The position numbers and the translations under genes were made by a program. From CAYGSN01 sp964352675 (GTDB lineage: Bacteria > Pseudomonadota > Alphaproteobacteria > Micavibrionales > Micavibrionaceae), in NCBI GenBank assembly GCA_964352675.1, contig CAYGSN010000024.1, positions 1 to 28,864 on the forward strand: a stretch of DNA of 28,864 bases. Direction: 5' to 3'. Of the stretch, positions 15,979 through 24,567 are shown piece by piece (position 1 is the first letter of the stretch; every line of letters begins with the position of its first letter). Below the pieces are notes generated by a model that did no database searches, was not told the DNA's origin, and saw only the letters and a program-made list of their open reading frames with translations.

Positions 15979-17051
15979 GCGCTTTCAATTTTCTGGATAA
16001 CGACCGGCGCGTCATCGCCCTGGCGGGCTTGAATATGTCCGATCTGAAAGACCGTCTCACCGCTGGCTTGCAGGGAATCAATCACGGCGCTTTCTTGCCC
16101 GGCGTTGCAAACAATAACCATGCCCAGGCCGCAATTCAATGTTGTGGCCATGTCATGCACCTCCACATTTCCGATCTCGCGCAACCAGCGAAAGATGTTC
16201 GGCAACTGCCAGCTGGTAGCATCGATGTGCGCAGAGGCGTTTGCGGGCAGGATGCGCGGAATATTTTCATACAGGCCGCCGCCAGTGATATGGGCCATGC
16301 CCTTAATCGCAGAGTTGCCGTCCTCGCTTTTGATTTTTAGAGCCGCCAGGATCGAGCGTACGTAAATCCGTGTCGGCATCAGAATCATTTCTCCCAGGCT
16401 CAGGACTTCCTCAAATGCCACGCGGCTCTCATAGGTGTAGTCCGAATTTGATTTGATCAATTTACGCACCAGTGAAAACCCGTTGGAATGCAAACCGTTG
16501 GAGGCCAGGCCGAGGATCACATCCCCTTCGGCAATGCTCTCCCCCGTGATCATATTTTCGCGCTCTACAGCGCCGACTGTAAAACCCGCCAGATCGTAAT
16601 CGCCGATCGCATACATTCCCGGCATTTCGGCCGTCTCTCCCCCGATCAGGGCGCATCCGGCCTGCTCACAGCCTTCCGCCACACCCGCAATGACTTTCTC
16701 GGCCACATCATTGACCAGCTTCCCGCAGGCGAAGTAATCCAGGAAAAAGAGCGGCTCAGCACCCTGGACAATCAGATCATTCACGCACATCGCAACCGCG
16801 TCGATTCCGATCGTGTCATGGCGGTCCATTTCAATAGCGACCTTAATCTTTGTGCCTACACCGTCGGTTGCCGAAACCAGTACCGGGTCTTTGTATCCGG
16901 TTTCCTTCAGGTCGAACAGGGCGCCAAATCCGCCAATGCCGCTCATGACGCCGCTGCGGTTTGTGCGCTTGATATGGGGTTTGATCCGCTCCACCAGATC
17001 GGCGGCGGCTTCGATATCAACACCAGCTTGCTTATACGCGCTTTCTTTCAT
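15969..17051 (-). CDS. purM: Phosphoribosylformylglycinamidine cyclo-ligase (AIR synthetase)
   Basis: PurM closes the imidazole ring of FGAM with ATP to give AIR, the fifth step of purine synthesis. The 360-residue protein shows the family's SGIGGFGALFDL, the ATP-binding VSATDGVGTKIKVA, the AMCVNDLIVQGAEPLFFLDY segment, ALIGGETAEMPG, and HITGGGLYENIPRI. The length is normal. It starts the minus-strand run purM-purN-Cox IV-kinase and is divergent from the DUF2066 gene, with 59 bases between the starts. GGGA lies about 10 bases upstream of the ATG. Confidence 0.98.
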   Translation of the reverse strand: MKESAYKQAGVDIEAAADLVERIKPHIKRTNRSGVMSGIGGFGALFDLKETGYKDPVLVSATDGVGTKIKVAIEMDRHDTIGIDAVAMCVNDLIVQGAEPLFFLDYFACGKLVNDVAEKVIAGVAEGCEQAGCALIGGETAEMPGMYAIGDYDLAGFTVGAVERENMITGESIAEGDVILGLASNGLHSNGFSLVRKLIKSNSDYTYESRVAFEEVLSLGEMILMPTRIYVRSILAALKIKSEDGNSAIKGMAHITGGGLYENIPRILPANASAHIDATSWQLPNIFRWLREIGNVEVHDMATTLNCGLGMVIVCNAGQESAVIDSLQASGETVFQIGHIQARQGDDAPVVIQKIESAWV

Positions 17052-17071
17052 TTTGAATCTTTCCCGTTTGG

Positions 17072-17081
17072 CGTTATAACG
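17072..17081. promoter_or_regulatory. CGTTATAACG palindrome in the purM/DUF2066 divergent spacer
   Basis: A perfect 10-base palindrome lies midway between the purM and DUF2066 start codons. It could be an operator or part of a -10 element for purM (TATAAC on the minus strand). I see no matching -35 with confidence. Confidence 0.25.
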
Positions 17082-17110
17082 TTGTCATCACCATATAAAA
17101 GGATTTGTTT

Positions 17111-18445
17111 ATGGCTTATTTCTATAGGACTTTTCAGGGCTTTCGTACAGTCTTTTACGCTGTTATTGCAGGATTTTTTATTCTTTCCGCCCCCGCCTAC
17201 GCCCAAAGTGCGGTCTTTACGGTTTCCGATGTGCAAGTTGATGTCACGGCAGAAAATGCTCTGGCGGCCCGCGATCAGGCCTTTGAAAAAGCCCAGATTG
17301 ATGCTTTCTCCATTCTGGTTGAACGGATGTTGCCGGAGGATCAGTTTTTGAACTTTACGCCTCCGGATGCCGCTACGATATCCTCACTGGTAAAAGATTT
17401 CGAGGTGACGAAGGAAAAGCTCTCCGCCGTCCAATATATCGGTACCTATACATTTCGCTTTAAAGACAAAGAGGTTAAAAACTATTTGGGGCAGAGCGGT
17501 GTGGAATATGCCGATGTCGGCAGCCGTGCGAACCTGATTATCCCCTATTACCAGGATAACGGGCAGATGATTCTCTGGTCGCGTTCCAATCCCTGGATGG
17601 AGGCCTGGTCGCGGCTGGAGGGGCGCGGCGGGCTGGTGCCTGTGGTTGTCCCTTTGGGGGATCTGGAGGATGTGCGCGATATCGGCGATGATGAAGCCTT
17701 GACTTATGATGAACGCGGCTTGGCGCGGCTGGTGAACCGCTATCAGGCCGGGGAGGCCGTGTTGGCGATTGCAGTACCGGATGTGGCTCTTTCGGCGGAT
17801 TCGCCGCCGGATGCTCCTGTCAACGGCGCGCTCAGTATCAATATTTACCGTACGGACCGGGCGCGCCCGGAACTGACCCAGCAGATTGTTGTGCAGGCCG
17901 GCAATGGCGATACGCGCGCGGCTTTTTTTGATAAGGCCGTAGCGCGGGTTCAGCGGGAATTGCAGCGCGACTGGAAGGCGAAGACGCTTGTGCGTGAAGG
18001 CCAGAGGGGCCGTTTGCAGGTGAAGGTCAAATACGCATCCCTGCAGGAATGGTCGGAAACGCAGCAGGCGCTGGGCCGTGTATACGGGATTGAGGAAATG
18101 GAGATTAAGTCCCTTAATCCGTATGAGGCCGAGTTGGACCTCGTTTTTCAGGGCGATGAGCGGCGGTTGCGTTTGGCGTTGCAGCAGGCGAATTTTATTC
18201 TCAGCGAGCCGAATATAAGTGCTCCTGCTTTTGACAACGGCTCTTCTTATACCGGATGGGGGCGGCAGGAGCCGGTCAATAGCGGCCAGCCGCTGGTCTA
18301 TGAACTGTCCTTGCGCAAATATGACCGCAGCAGCTCTGCCCCGGCTTCGGCGGCGGGTGTGCCGGTCCGGCCTGCACCCGGCTCGGGCTATACCCGGCCG
18401 CAATATACGCCGCGCCAGTCCAGTCCGTACTCTAATCAATTTTAA
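17111..18445 (+). CDS. DUF2066 domain secreted protein
   Basis: The function is unknown. The 444-residue protein begins with a signal peptide (MAYFYRTFQGFRTVFYAVIAG and a likely cut after AYA), so it is exported to the periplasm. The N-terminal third (VSDVQVDVTAENALAARDQAFEKAQIDAFSILVERMLP) is typical of DUF2066 proteins, which in alphaproteobacteria often lie before an AI-2E-family permease and hdaA, as here. The C-terminal 60 residues are rich in Ser, Pro, Gly and Arg and are probably disordered. I chose the ATG at 17111 with AAGGA 7 bases upstream; a TTG two codons earlier is less likely. The gap to the permease gene is 18 bases. Confidence 0.9.
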   Translation: MAYFYRTFQGFRTVFYAVIAGFFILSAPAYAQSAVFTVSDVQVDVTAENALAARDQAFEKAQIDAFSILVERMLPEDQFLNFTPPDAATISSLVKDFEVTKEKLSAVQYIGTYTFRFKDKEVKNYLGQSGVEYADVGSRANLIIPYYQDNGQMILWSRSNPWMEAWSRLEGRGGLVPVVVPLGDLEDVRDIGDDEALTYDERGLARLVNRYQAGEAVLAIAVPDVALSADSPPDAPVNGALSINIYRTDRARPELTQQIVVQAGNGDTRAAFFDKAVARVQRELQRDWKAKTLVREGQRGRLQVKVKYASLQEWSETQQALGRVYGIEEMEIKSLNPYEAELDLVFQGDERRLRLALQQANFILSEPNISAPAFDNGSSYTGWGRQEPVNSGQPLVYELSLRKYDRSSSAPASAAGVPVRPAPGSGYTRPQYTPRQSSPYSNQF

Positions 18446-18463
18446 TCACAAATATTTGAATTT

Positions 18464-19600
18464 ATGATAGAAAACACCACTGAAAGAAGAGAGTATTCAT
18501 CCCGTCGCCTTTTGTTCTGGGGTGGTTTTTGCGCGTTGCTTTTCGTGTTTATTGCTGTCTTTAAATCTGCTCTATTGCCCTTTGTCGTTGGCTTTGCGGT
18601 GGCGTATCTGCTCAATCCTGCGGTTAATTTGTTGGGGCGCTGGCGGATTTCACGCAGCGTTTCTGCGTTGTTGATCCTGGTGGCTTTTATTATTGTTGTC
18701 GGCGGAATTCTGGCGGCCTTGGCGCCTGTGGCGTATTCCGAGTTGCAGGATCTGTCCAAAAATATGCCCCAATATTGGGAGCGGTTCCTCTCCTTCATCG
18801 ATCCCTGGACAAAAAACTTTTTGGCTATTCTTGGCCAAAAAGTCGAAAATCCCGACTCCTTTGACTTGAAATCCCTGCTTAGTGGCAATTCGGATTCGGC
18901 GATCAATGTAGCCAATTATGTCCTGGGAGGGTTGGTCGCTGGCGGTGCGGCCTTTGCCAATTTCCTGTCCTTGATGGTGATTGCCCCGGTGGCCGCTTTT
19001 TTTGTATTAAAGGAATGGCCGCGCATTTCGAATTGGGTGGTTGATTTATTACCGCGGGAAAGCGAGAAGACGATTATGGACATGCTAAAAGAAATCGATA
19101 AAAAACTCTCTGGTTTTGTACGTGGGCAAATCAGTGTCGCGGCGATCCTTGGAATTGTGTATGCAGTTACGTTGTCCCTGATGGGACTGAAATACGGCTT
19201 CCTGATCGGCCTGGGTGCCGGGATTTTAAATGTTATTCCTCTGGTTGGCTCCACCGCCGGGCTTCTGGTCGGGACGGGCGTGGCTTGGTTCCAAAGCGGG
19301 GAGCTTGGGTATACGGCCATGATCGCCGGGGTTTTTATAGCCGGACAATTGATGGAGGGCAATTTTCTCACCCCCAAGATTGTCGGCAACAGTGTCGGGC
19401 TGCACCCTCTATGGATTTTCTTTGCCCTGATCGCGGGCGGGTCTGTGTTCGGTATTCTGGGGATGCTGCTGGCTGTGCCGGTCGCTGCGGTGGTCAGTGT
19501 GCTGGCGGCTTTTGCGATTCATAAATACAAGCAAAGTGAGTATTACAAGGGCAAAAAATCTAAAGCACAAGCATCTCCTGCGAAGAAGGGGAAACCATGA
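18464..19600 (+). CDS. AI-2E family transporter (PerM/YdiK type)
   Basis: This inner-membrane protein of 378 residues has about eight hydrophobic segments, starting with a pair at about 17-60 and a third at about 66-90. A soluble region rich in aromatic and charged residues follows, then the family's C-terminal block (ILGIVYAVTLSLMGLKYGFLIGLGAGILNVIPLVGSTAG and the later FLTPKIVGNSVGLHPLW). Members have been linked to autoinducer export or ion exchange, and the substrate cannot be read from sequence. The lysine-rich tail ends in an ATGA overlap with hdaA, so the two are translationally coupled. Confidence 0.93.
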   Translation: MIENTTERREYSSRRLLFWGGFCALLFVFIAVFKSALLPFVVGFAVAYLLNPAVNLLGRWRISRSVSALLILVAFIIVVGGILAALAPVAYSELQDLSKNMPQYWERFLSFIDPWTKNFLAILGQKVENPDSFDLKSLLSGNSDSAINVANYVLGGLVAGGAAFANFLSLMVIAPVAAFFVLKEWPRISNWVVDLLPRESEKTIMDMLKEIDKKLSGFVRGQISVAAILGIVYAVTLSLMGLKYGFLIGLGAGILNVIPLVGSTAGLLVGTGVAWFQSGELGYTAMIAGVFIAGQLMEGNFLTPKIVGNSVGLHPLWIFFALIAGGSVFGILGMLLAVPVAAVVSVLAAFAIHKYKQSEYYKGKKSKAQASPAKKGKP

Positions 19601-20304
19601 GTGCGCAGACAGAGAGCAAACCGATGCGGCAAATCCCGCTCGACCTCGGCAGCCGTTCGGCCATGGGGCGGGAAGATTTTCTGATCGGTCCATCCAATGT
19701 GGGTGCGGTTGCCTGGCTGGACCGCTGGCCGGACTGGCCCGCGCCGGTTCTGGTGATTAACGGTCCGGCAGCCTCCGGAAAATCCCACCTTGCTGCGGTG
19801 TGGCGCGAGAGAGCCAAGGCCGAAGCCATTCGGCCGGAAATGCTGCTCTCTCGGAGCGCGGAACAAATCGCGCAGGCCGGCAAACATCTGTTGTTTGACG
19901 GGCTGGATCTCTGGTTGGGTGAGCAAGAGGCCGAGCGCACCTTGTTCCATCTTTATAACATCCTAAAGGAAGAAAAGCGCAGCATGCTGCTGACTATGCG
20001 CATGACGCCGTCGGAGGTGGATTTTAAAATCGCCGATCTGGCATCGCGTTTCCGCGCCGCGCCGGTGGCCAGTATTCATACGCCGGATGATGATTTGCTC
20101 GCCTCTATTTTTGTGAAGCTGTTCCATGACCGCCAGTTGCAGGTGAGCGCGGAGGTTATCCATTATATGCTGCCGCGGATGGAGCGTTCCTTTGCCGCCG
20201 CGCGTGATATCGTCGAGCGGGCCGACCGTCTGGCCCTGTCGGAAAAGCGCAGTATCTCGATTCCCCTCATGCGCCGGGTTCTGGCGGAAATGCAAAGTGA
20301 CTAG
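19597..20304 (+). CDS. hda: DnaA-related replication regulator HdaA
   Basis: Hda binds the DNA polymerase sliding clamp and stimulates ATP hydrolysis by DnaA, preventing re-initiation. The 235-residue protein has an N-terminal clamp-binding motif QIPLDLG at 12-18, a Walker A GPAASGKS at 56-63, a Walker B-like LLFDGLD ending at D104, and an SRFRA box at 150-154 with the expected arginine-finger position. It lacks the DnaA DNA-binding domain, as expected. Walker B has a Gly between the acidic positions, a small departure also seen in this divergent family. Its TAG stop interlocks with the TAG of the convergent phosphatase gene in a shared CTAG. Confidence 0.93.
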   Translation: MSAQTESKPMRQIPLDLGSRSAMGREDFLIGPSNVGAVAWLDRWPDWPAPVLVINGPAASGKSHLAAVWRERAKAEAIRPEMLLSRSAEQIAQAGKHLLFDGLDLWLGEQEAERTLFHLYNILKEEKRSMLLTMRMTPSEVDFKIADLASRFRAAPVASIHTPDDDLLASIFVKLFHDRQLQVSAEVIHYMLPRMERSFAAARDIVERADRLALSEKRSISIPLMRRVLAEMQSD

Positions 20305-20825
20305 GCCGCGTTGTAATCGCGGGACGCCAGAAGATCAATGAGCATATTTTTTCCGGGTTGGAAGAAATTCCATTCTCCCGCCGGACATTCCAAGACGGCC
20401 ATTGTTGCGGGCCTGAAACCCTCCATCAGGGTTTTCAGCAATGCCGGGGCGCCGTCAACGGCCAGCGTAACGCTGAGTTCATAGATGGTCGGGTTGTGGC
20501 CGATCACCAGGATATTGCCGTTTCTGTTGTCCGTTTCCTGAACAAGGTTCAGGACTTCTGCCCGCCCGGCATCATACAAGGTATCAAGCAGATGTGTTTC
20601 GATTTCCGGCCCTCCCATGCCCTCCAGCAGGTTTTCCATCGTCTGGCGCGTGCGCGTGGCGGCCGAGCAATAAATGATATCCGGTATATAATGCCTGTGC
20701 AGCATGGCGCTGCCCAACGCCTGGGCGTCTCCCGCGCCCTTGGGGCTGAGCCTGCGCTCTTTGTCGGTGGCGCCAACCTCGGTCGGCAGAGCCTGAGCAT
20801 GGCGGAGAAGAAAAAGTTTTTTCAT
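20301..20825 (-). CDS. SixA-type phosphohistidine phosphatase
   Basis: This is a 174-residue member of the histidine phosphatase superfamily. The RHA motif with nucleophile His9 opens the protein (FLLRHAQA), followed by the SixA-like D-x-x-R-x-L-S-x-x-G block (TDKERRLSPKGAGDAQALG), CSAATRTRQT and the second histidine in VIGHNPTIYEL. SixA enzymes dephosphorylate phosphohistidine on phosphotransfer domains or on PTS proteins; which applies here is not visible. The gene lies between hdaA and rnd, where related genomes often carry ppk and ppx. It is convergent with hdaA and 20 bases downstream of rnd on the same strand. Confidence 0.9.
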   Translation of the reverse strand: MKKLFLLRHAQALPTEVGATDKERRLSPKGAGDAQALGSAMLHRHYIPDIIYCSAATRTRQTMENLLEGMGGPEIETHLLDTLYDAGRAEVLNLVQETDNRNGNILVIGHNPTIYELSVTLAVDGAPALLKTLMEGFRPATMAVLECPAGEWNFFQPGKNMLIDLLASRDYNAA

Positions 20826-20845
20826 TGTCTGCAGCCGGTCTTTAT

Positions 20846-22018
20846 CTACAATGTTTGCGAATTTTTTGAAATTTTAAACTTACTGATTTTATTCCCTTTC
20901 AGCCCGATTGCCAAATCTCCGTTTTTCAGGGCCAGCGCATCCTTGCCGAACACCTCATAACGCCAGCCGCGCATGGCGGGGATATCGGGCTTGTCCTCCA
21001 TAGCAAGCTGCTCGATGTCTTCTTTCGAAGCCACCAGCTTTGTCGCCACGTCGTTGCGCAGGCATTGCACCTTAAGCAGCATGCGCAGTATATCTGCGGT
21101 GGCGGCAGCCGAGGAGTGAAGGGTCCTCTTTTTTTCCGGCTGTGGCCAGTCTTTTTTATCTGATTCCAGCGTTTGTTTGATGAGGGACAGAATGGTTTTT
21201 CCGACATGCCCCGCGGCCATATCCGCCGACATATTGCGGATCTTCTTGAGCTGTTCAACATTTTGAGGAATCTGGGAGGCGATGTCGGCCAGCGTTTCAT
21301 CGCGCATGATCCAGGTTTTGGGCAGGTCTTTATCCTGTGCCCGTTCTTCGCGCCAGGCGGAAACGGCCCGGAGTACGGCAAGGTTTTTCGGCCGTGCGGA
21401 GCGGATTTTAATGCGTTCCCAAGCTTTGTAAGGATCATTTTCATACGTCGCCGGATCACCCAGAATCTCCTCTTCCTGGAACACCCATTCGGTGCGCCCG
21501 CGCGCATCCAGCTCCTCGGCAAGCTTCAGGTATATATCCACCAGATGCGTAACATCCCCCAGCGCATAATTGATTTGTTTTTCGCTCAAGGGGCGCTGTG
21601 CCCAATTGGTGTATTGCGATGATTTGTCCATTTGCGCACCGGTCAGGTTTTGCACCAACCCCTGATAGCCCACGGAATCGCCGTAGCCACAGACCATGGC
21701 GGCGATCTGGGTGTCGAAAAACGGCCCGACAACCTTCCCGGTTTCTTTGAAGAAAATTTCAAGATCCTGCCGTCCGGCATGAAAGATTTTTAGAATGGTT
21801 TCGTCGAAAAGAAGGTCGTAAACCGGGGAAAGGTCAAGGCCGGTATTCAGCGGGTCGATCGCTTTGGCCTCTTTATCCGGGCCGCTCATCTGTATCAGGC
21901 AGAGTTTGGGGTAGTATGTTTTCTCGCGCAGGAACTCGGTGTCGATGGTGATAAAGGGCGCACCTTTAAGCGAGGCGCAGAAATCATCGAGCTTTTTTTG
22001 GTTTTCAATTAAGGGCAT
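20846..22018 (-). CDS. rnd: Ribonuclease D
   Basis: RNase D is a 3'-to-5' exoribonuclease that trims tRNA precursors. The 390-residue protein has the DEDD exonuclease core: D26 and E28 in ITIDTEFL, the third acidic residue in FHAGRQDLEIF, and the Y-x3-D motif in INYALGDVTHLVDIY. HRDC-type helical domains follow (WIMRDETLADIASQIPQNVEQLKKI and a second unit near the C terminus). I chose the ATG at 22016-22018, since the family begins with a short lead before the DTEFL strand; the open frame upstream runs into aspS. No clear ribosome-binding site is seen. It is divergent from aspS, a common pairing in alphaproteobacteria. Confidence 0.95.
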   Translation of the reverse strand: MPLIENQKKLDDFCASLKGAPFITIDTEFLREKTYYPKLCLIQMSGPDKEAKAIDPLNTGLDLSPVYDLLFDETILKIFHAGRQDLEIFFKETGKVVGPFFDTQIAAMVCGYGDSVGYQGLVQNLTGAQMDKSSQYTNWAQRPLSEKQINYALGDVTHLVDIYLKLAEELDARGRTEWVFQEEEILGDPATYENDPYKAWERIKIRSARPKNLAVLRAVSAWREERAQDKDLPKTWIMRDETLADIASQIPQNVEQLKKIRNMSADMAAGHVGKTILSLIKQTLESDKKDWPQPEKKRTLHSSAAATADILRMLLKVQCLRNDVATKLVASKEDIEQLAMEDKPDIPAMRGWRYEVFGKDALALKNGDLAIGLKGNKISKFKISKNSQTL

Positions 22019-22068
22019 GAGAGATGTTTTAACAGGAAGGCGGGGAAGCGCAAAGGAGAAAAAACACT

Positions 22069-22096
22069 TTAACACCAGCGGTCTTCCTGATAAAAA
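22069..22096 (+). promoter_or_regulatory. Weak candidate promoter of aspS
   Basis: TTAACA at 22069-22074 and TAAAAA at 22091-22096 are separated by 16 bases, in the 106-base rnd/aspS divergent spacer. The match is partial, and the spacer is too AT-rich in patches to exclude chance. Confidence 0.28.
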
Positions 22097-22124
22097 GCTT
22101 GTCAGAAAACAAAGGAACACAAAT

Positions 22125-23942
22125 ATGCACCAATATCGCACCCATAAATGTAATGAGCTCCGCAAAGAGAATGTCGGGGAAACCGTCCGCCTGTCCGGCT
22201 GGATTGACCGGGTACGCGACCATGGCGGGGTGCTGTTCATTGATCTGCGCGATACTTATGGCCTTACGCAATGTGTGGTGGATGAGGGCTCGCCACTGCT
22301 GGAGACGGTCAGTAAATGGCGTAATGAGAGCGTGATTACGGTGGAGGGCAAGGTCAAGGCCCGTACACCTGAAACGATCAATGCGAAGATGCAGACCGGC
22401 GAGGTTGAGGTTTATATCGATGTGGCGACCCTGCAATCCGCCGCTGATGTGATCCCGTTTCAGGTGGCCGAGGACGACGGAGCCGGCGAGGATATCCGTC
22501 TCAAATACCGCTATCTCGATCTACGCCGTCAGAAGATGCAGCGCAATATCCGCCTGCGCAACAATGTTATTCGCTCCATGCGCACCCGTATGTATGAGCA
22601 GGATTTTCAGGAATTCCAAACGCCGATCTTAACGGCTAGCTCGCCAGAAGGCGCGCGCGATTATCTCGTGCCGTCCCGTTTACACCCCGGTAAATTCTAC
22701 GCGCTGCCCCAAGCGCCGCAGCAATTCAAACAGCTTCTCATGATGAGTGGTTTTGATAGGTATTTCCAAATTGCACCGTGTTTCCGTGATGAGGACGGTC
22801 GCGCAGACCGCCTCGCCGAATTTTACCAGCTCGATGTCGAGATGAGCTTCGTGACGCAGGATGATGTGCATAACACCATCCGCCCGGTGATCGAAGGCAT
22901 CTTTAATGAGTTTGCCGATTTCACGGGAGAGCAACGCAAAGTTGAATGGCTGGCCGATCTGCGCTACGAAGATGCCATGCTCAAATATGGCTCGGACAAG
23001 CCGGATCTGCGCAATCCGCTGGAAATTGTGGATGTCACCGAAGTCTTCGCGCGCGATGATGTGGAGTTCAAGGCGTTCAAGGGCGTGATTGAAAAAGGCG
23101 GCGTTGTGCGTGCGATTAAAGCGCCAGCCGTTGCCGATCAACCCCGTAGCTTCTTTGATAAGCTCAATGGCTGGGCGCAAGGCGAAGGCGCGCCGGGCTT
23201 GGGCTATGTGCTGTTCAAAGACGGCGAAGGCGCAGGGCCTATTGCCAAATTTATTCCTGAAACCGCGCAGGGTATGATCAAAGAGATTGCCGGGATCGAG
23301 GAGGGTGATGCGATCTTCTTCGTTTGTAACCAGGAAAAAGAGGCGGCAAAATTCGCTGGCAAAGCGCGCGATGCGATCTGCGATGCATTGCCGGAGGGGC
23401 ACAAGGCGGTGCGGGAGCAGGGCGTTTACAAATTCTGCTGGGTGGTTGATTTCCCGATGTATGAGCTGACCGATGCCGGAAAAATTGATTTCTCTCACAA
23501 TCCGTTCTCTATGCCGCAGGGTGGGATGGATGCGCTGGAAAACAAAGACCCGCAGGAGATTTATGCCTTCCAGTATGATTGCGTCTGTAACGGATTTGAG
23601 CTGGCCAGTGGCGCGATCCGAAACCACAAGCCGGAGATCATGGAAAAAGCCTTCGCTCTTGCCGGATACGGCAAGGATGTGCTGGAAAAGGAATTTGGCG
23701 GGATGCTTAATGCCATGCGCTATGGCGCGCCGCCGCATGGCGGGCTGGCGTTCGGTGTGGACCGCATCATAATGCTGCTGGCCGATGAGCCGAATTTGCG
23801 CGAGGTTTACGCCTTTGTGATGAACGGCCAGTACGAGGACGCGATGATGGCCGCCCCATCCCCGGTGAAGGAGGAGCAGCTCAAGGATTTACATTTGAAG
23901 CTCAACTTGCCGAAGCCCAAAGCGTCTGAAGAGGCAGCTTAG
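22125..23942 (+). CDS. aspS: Aspartyl-tRNA synthetase
   Basis: AspRS is a class IIb synthetase that charges tRNA with aspartate. The 605-residue protein begins with the OB-fold anticodon-binding domain (VRLSGWIDRVRDHGGVLFIDLRD). The catalytic core shows SSPEGARDYLVPSR, motif 2 from F220 (FRDEDGRADRLAEF), and motif 3 (GGLAFGVDRIIML). Between motifs 2 and 3 lies the bacterial GAD insertion. I chose the ATG at 22125 with AAAGGA 8 bases upstream; the frame is open earlier, but only over rnd. Whether it discriminates Asp from Asn tRNA cannot be read here. It is convergent with a six-cysteine secreted protein, with 2 bases between the stops. Confidence 0.98.
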   Translation: MHQYRTHKCNELRKENVGETVRLSGWIDRVRDHGGVLFIDLRDTYGLTQCVVDEGSPLLETVSKWRNESVITVEGKVKARTPETINAKMQTGEVEVYIDVATLQSAADVIPFQVAEDDGAGEDIRLKYRYLDLRRQKMQRNIRLRNNVIRSMRTRMYEQDFQEFQTPILTASSPEGARDYLVPSRLHPGKFYALPQAPQQFKQLLMMSGFDRYFQIAPCFRDEDGRADRLAEFYQLDVEMSFVTQDDVHNTIRPVIEGIFNEFADFTGEQRKVEWLADLRYEDAMLKYGSDKPDLRNPLEIVDVTEVFARDDVEFKAFKGVIEKGGVVRAIKAPAVADQPRSFFDKLNGWAQGEGAPGLGYVLFKDGEGAGPIAKFIPETAQGMIKEIAGIEEGDAIFFVCNQEKEAAKFAGKARDAICDALPEGHKAVREQGVYKFCWVVDFPMYELTDAGKIDFSHNPFSMPQGGMDALENKDPQEIYAFQYDCVCNGFELASGAIRNHKPEIMEKAFALAGYGKDVLEKEFGGMLNAMRYGAPPHGGLAFGVDRIIMLLADEPNLREVYAFVMNGQYEDAMMAAPSPVKEEQLKDLHLKLNLPKPKASEEAA

Positions 23943-23944
23943 CC

Positions 23945-24433
23945 TTAACGATACTGCCCCATCTGGCTTTCAAATGCCGCACAGCGTGCATCTTTGCTCA
24001 GGCATAATGTCGGATAGACCAGAAGCTGATAATGCGATAGATCGGGCTTAATCCCCGTTTCTTCCGATACATCAAAGATTGTATTCGAGCATGTCGTAAA
24101 GGCACTCACGATCGCGTAGGTCGGCACCTCTATTTCCCGCCCTGCCGTTGAGGCCGCACATTCATTGATAATTTTTCGCGATGCCTCTTTCTTGCCGCTG
24201 GTGTCAAGTTTTTCCGCATAGTTGGCGGCCAGAACCAGGTTGGATTCGGACAAAGCTTTAATGCAGGGTTGCTCTTCCCAAAAACTCGGCCCACATTTTC
24301 CCGCAATGTTTCTGGCATGCTGGAGTACATAATCTTCCACTTTGCCCTTGGAAGGCGACGGTTTAACGTATTGGGCTGCCGCATCGCCGGCAGTGAAAAT
24401 GAATAAACACAGGCCGATCATCAAAAGCCGCAT
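23945..24433 (-). CDS. Secreted six-cysteine protein of unknown function
   Basis: I do not recognise this 162-residue protein. It starts with a clear signal peptide (MRLLMIGLCLFIFTAGDAAA, cut about residue 20). The mature part is mostly helical and has exactly six cysteines (C47, C57, C92, C115, C144, C151), enough for three disulfides in the periplasm. No catalytic motif or membrane segment is seen in the mature part. Two adjacent ATGs compete (24433 and 24436); AGGA lies 7 and 4 bases before them respectively, so I chose 24433. It is preceded on the same strand, after a terminator, by the degenerate GGDEF gene, so it probably has its own promoter. Confidence 0.75.
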   Translation of the reverse strand: MRLLMIGLCLFIFTAGDAAAQYVKPSPSKGKVEDYVLQHARNIAGKCGPSFWEEQPCIKALSESNLVLAANYAEKLDTSGKKEASRKIINECAASTAGREIEVPTYAIVSAFTTCSNTIFDVSEETGIKPDLSHYQLLVYPTLCLSKDARCAAFESQMGQYR

Positions 24434-24510
24434 CATAGGGTCCTCTCTTCCTTTGTATAATTTAAGCCTAACCAATAACGGCAAACACCTGCAAGTTTGG
24501 CAGAGTTCCT

Positions 24511-24560
24511 AAAAAATAAGCCCGGCTTTGCTGATTGGAGGAAGAGCAAGAGCCGGGCTT
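24511..24560 (-). terminator. Rho-independent terminator after the degenerate GGDEF gene
   Basis: A perfect 10-base stem (AAGCCCGGCT at 24518-24527 with AGCCGGGCTT at 24551-24560) is followed on the minus strand by TTATTTTTT-type sequence (24511-24519). It lies about 90 bases past the stop of the GGDEF-like gene and before the six-cysteine gene. The 23-base apical part can pair partly further. Confidence 0.75.
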
Positions 24561-24567
24561 TGGGTTT

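Noticed and set aside
17384..18439. A 351-codon frame on the minus strand
   Set aside because: It is antisense to the DUF2066 gene, which has a signal peptide, ribosome-binding site and conserved context. The product is Arg/His-rich, as expected of a shadow.
22033..22089. CAGGAAG ... CTTCCTG inverted repeat in the rnd/aspS spacer
   Set aside because: The 7-base arms are 43 bases apart and the stretch is purine-rich, so chance is likely. No T-run or binding consensus accompanies it.
22680..23738. A 352-codon frame on the minus strand
   Set aside because: It lies entirely opposite aspS, whose motifs are conserved. The frame is an antisense shadow common in GC-rich coding DNA.
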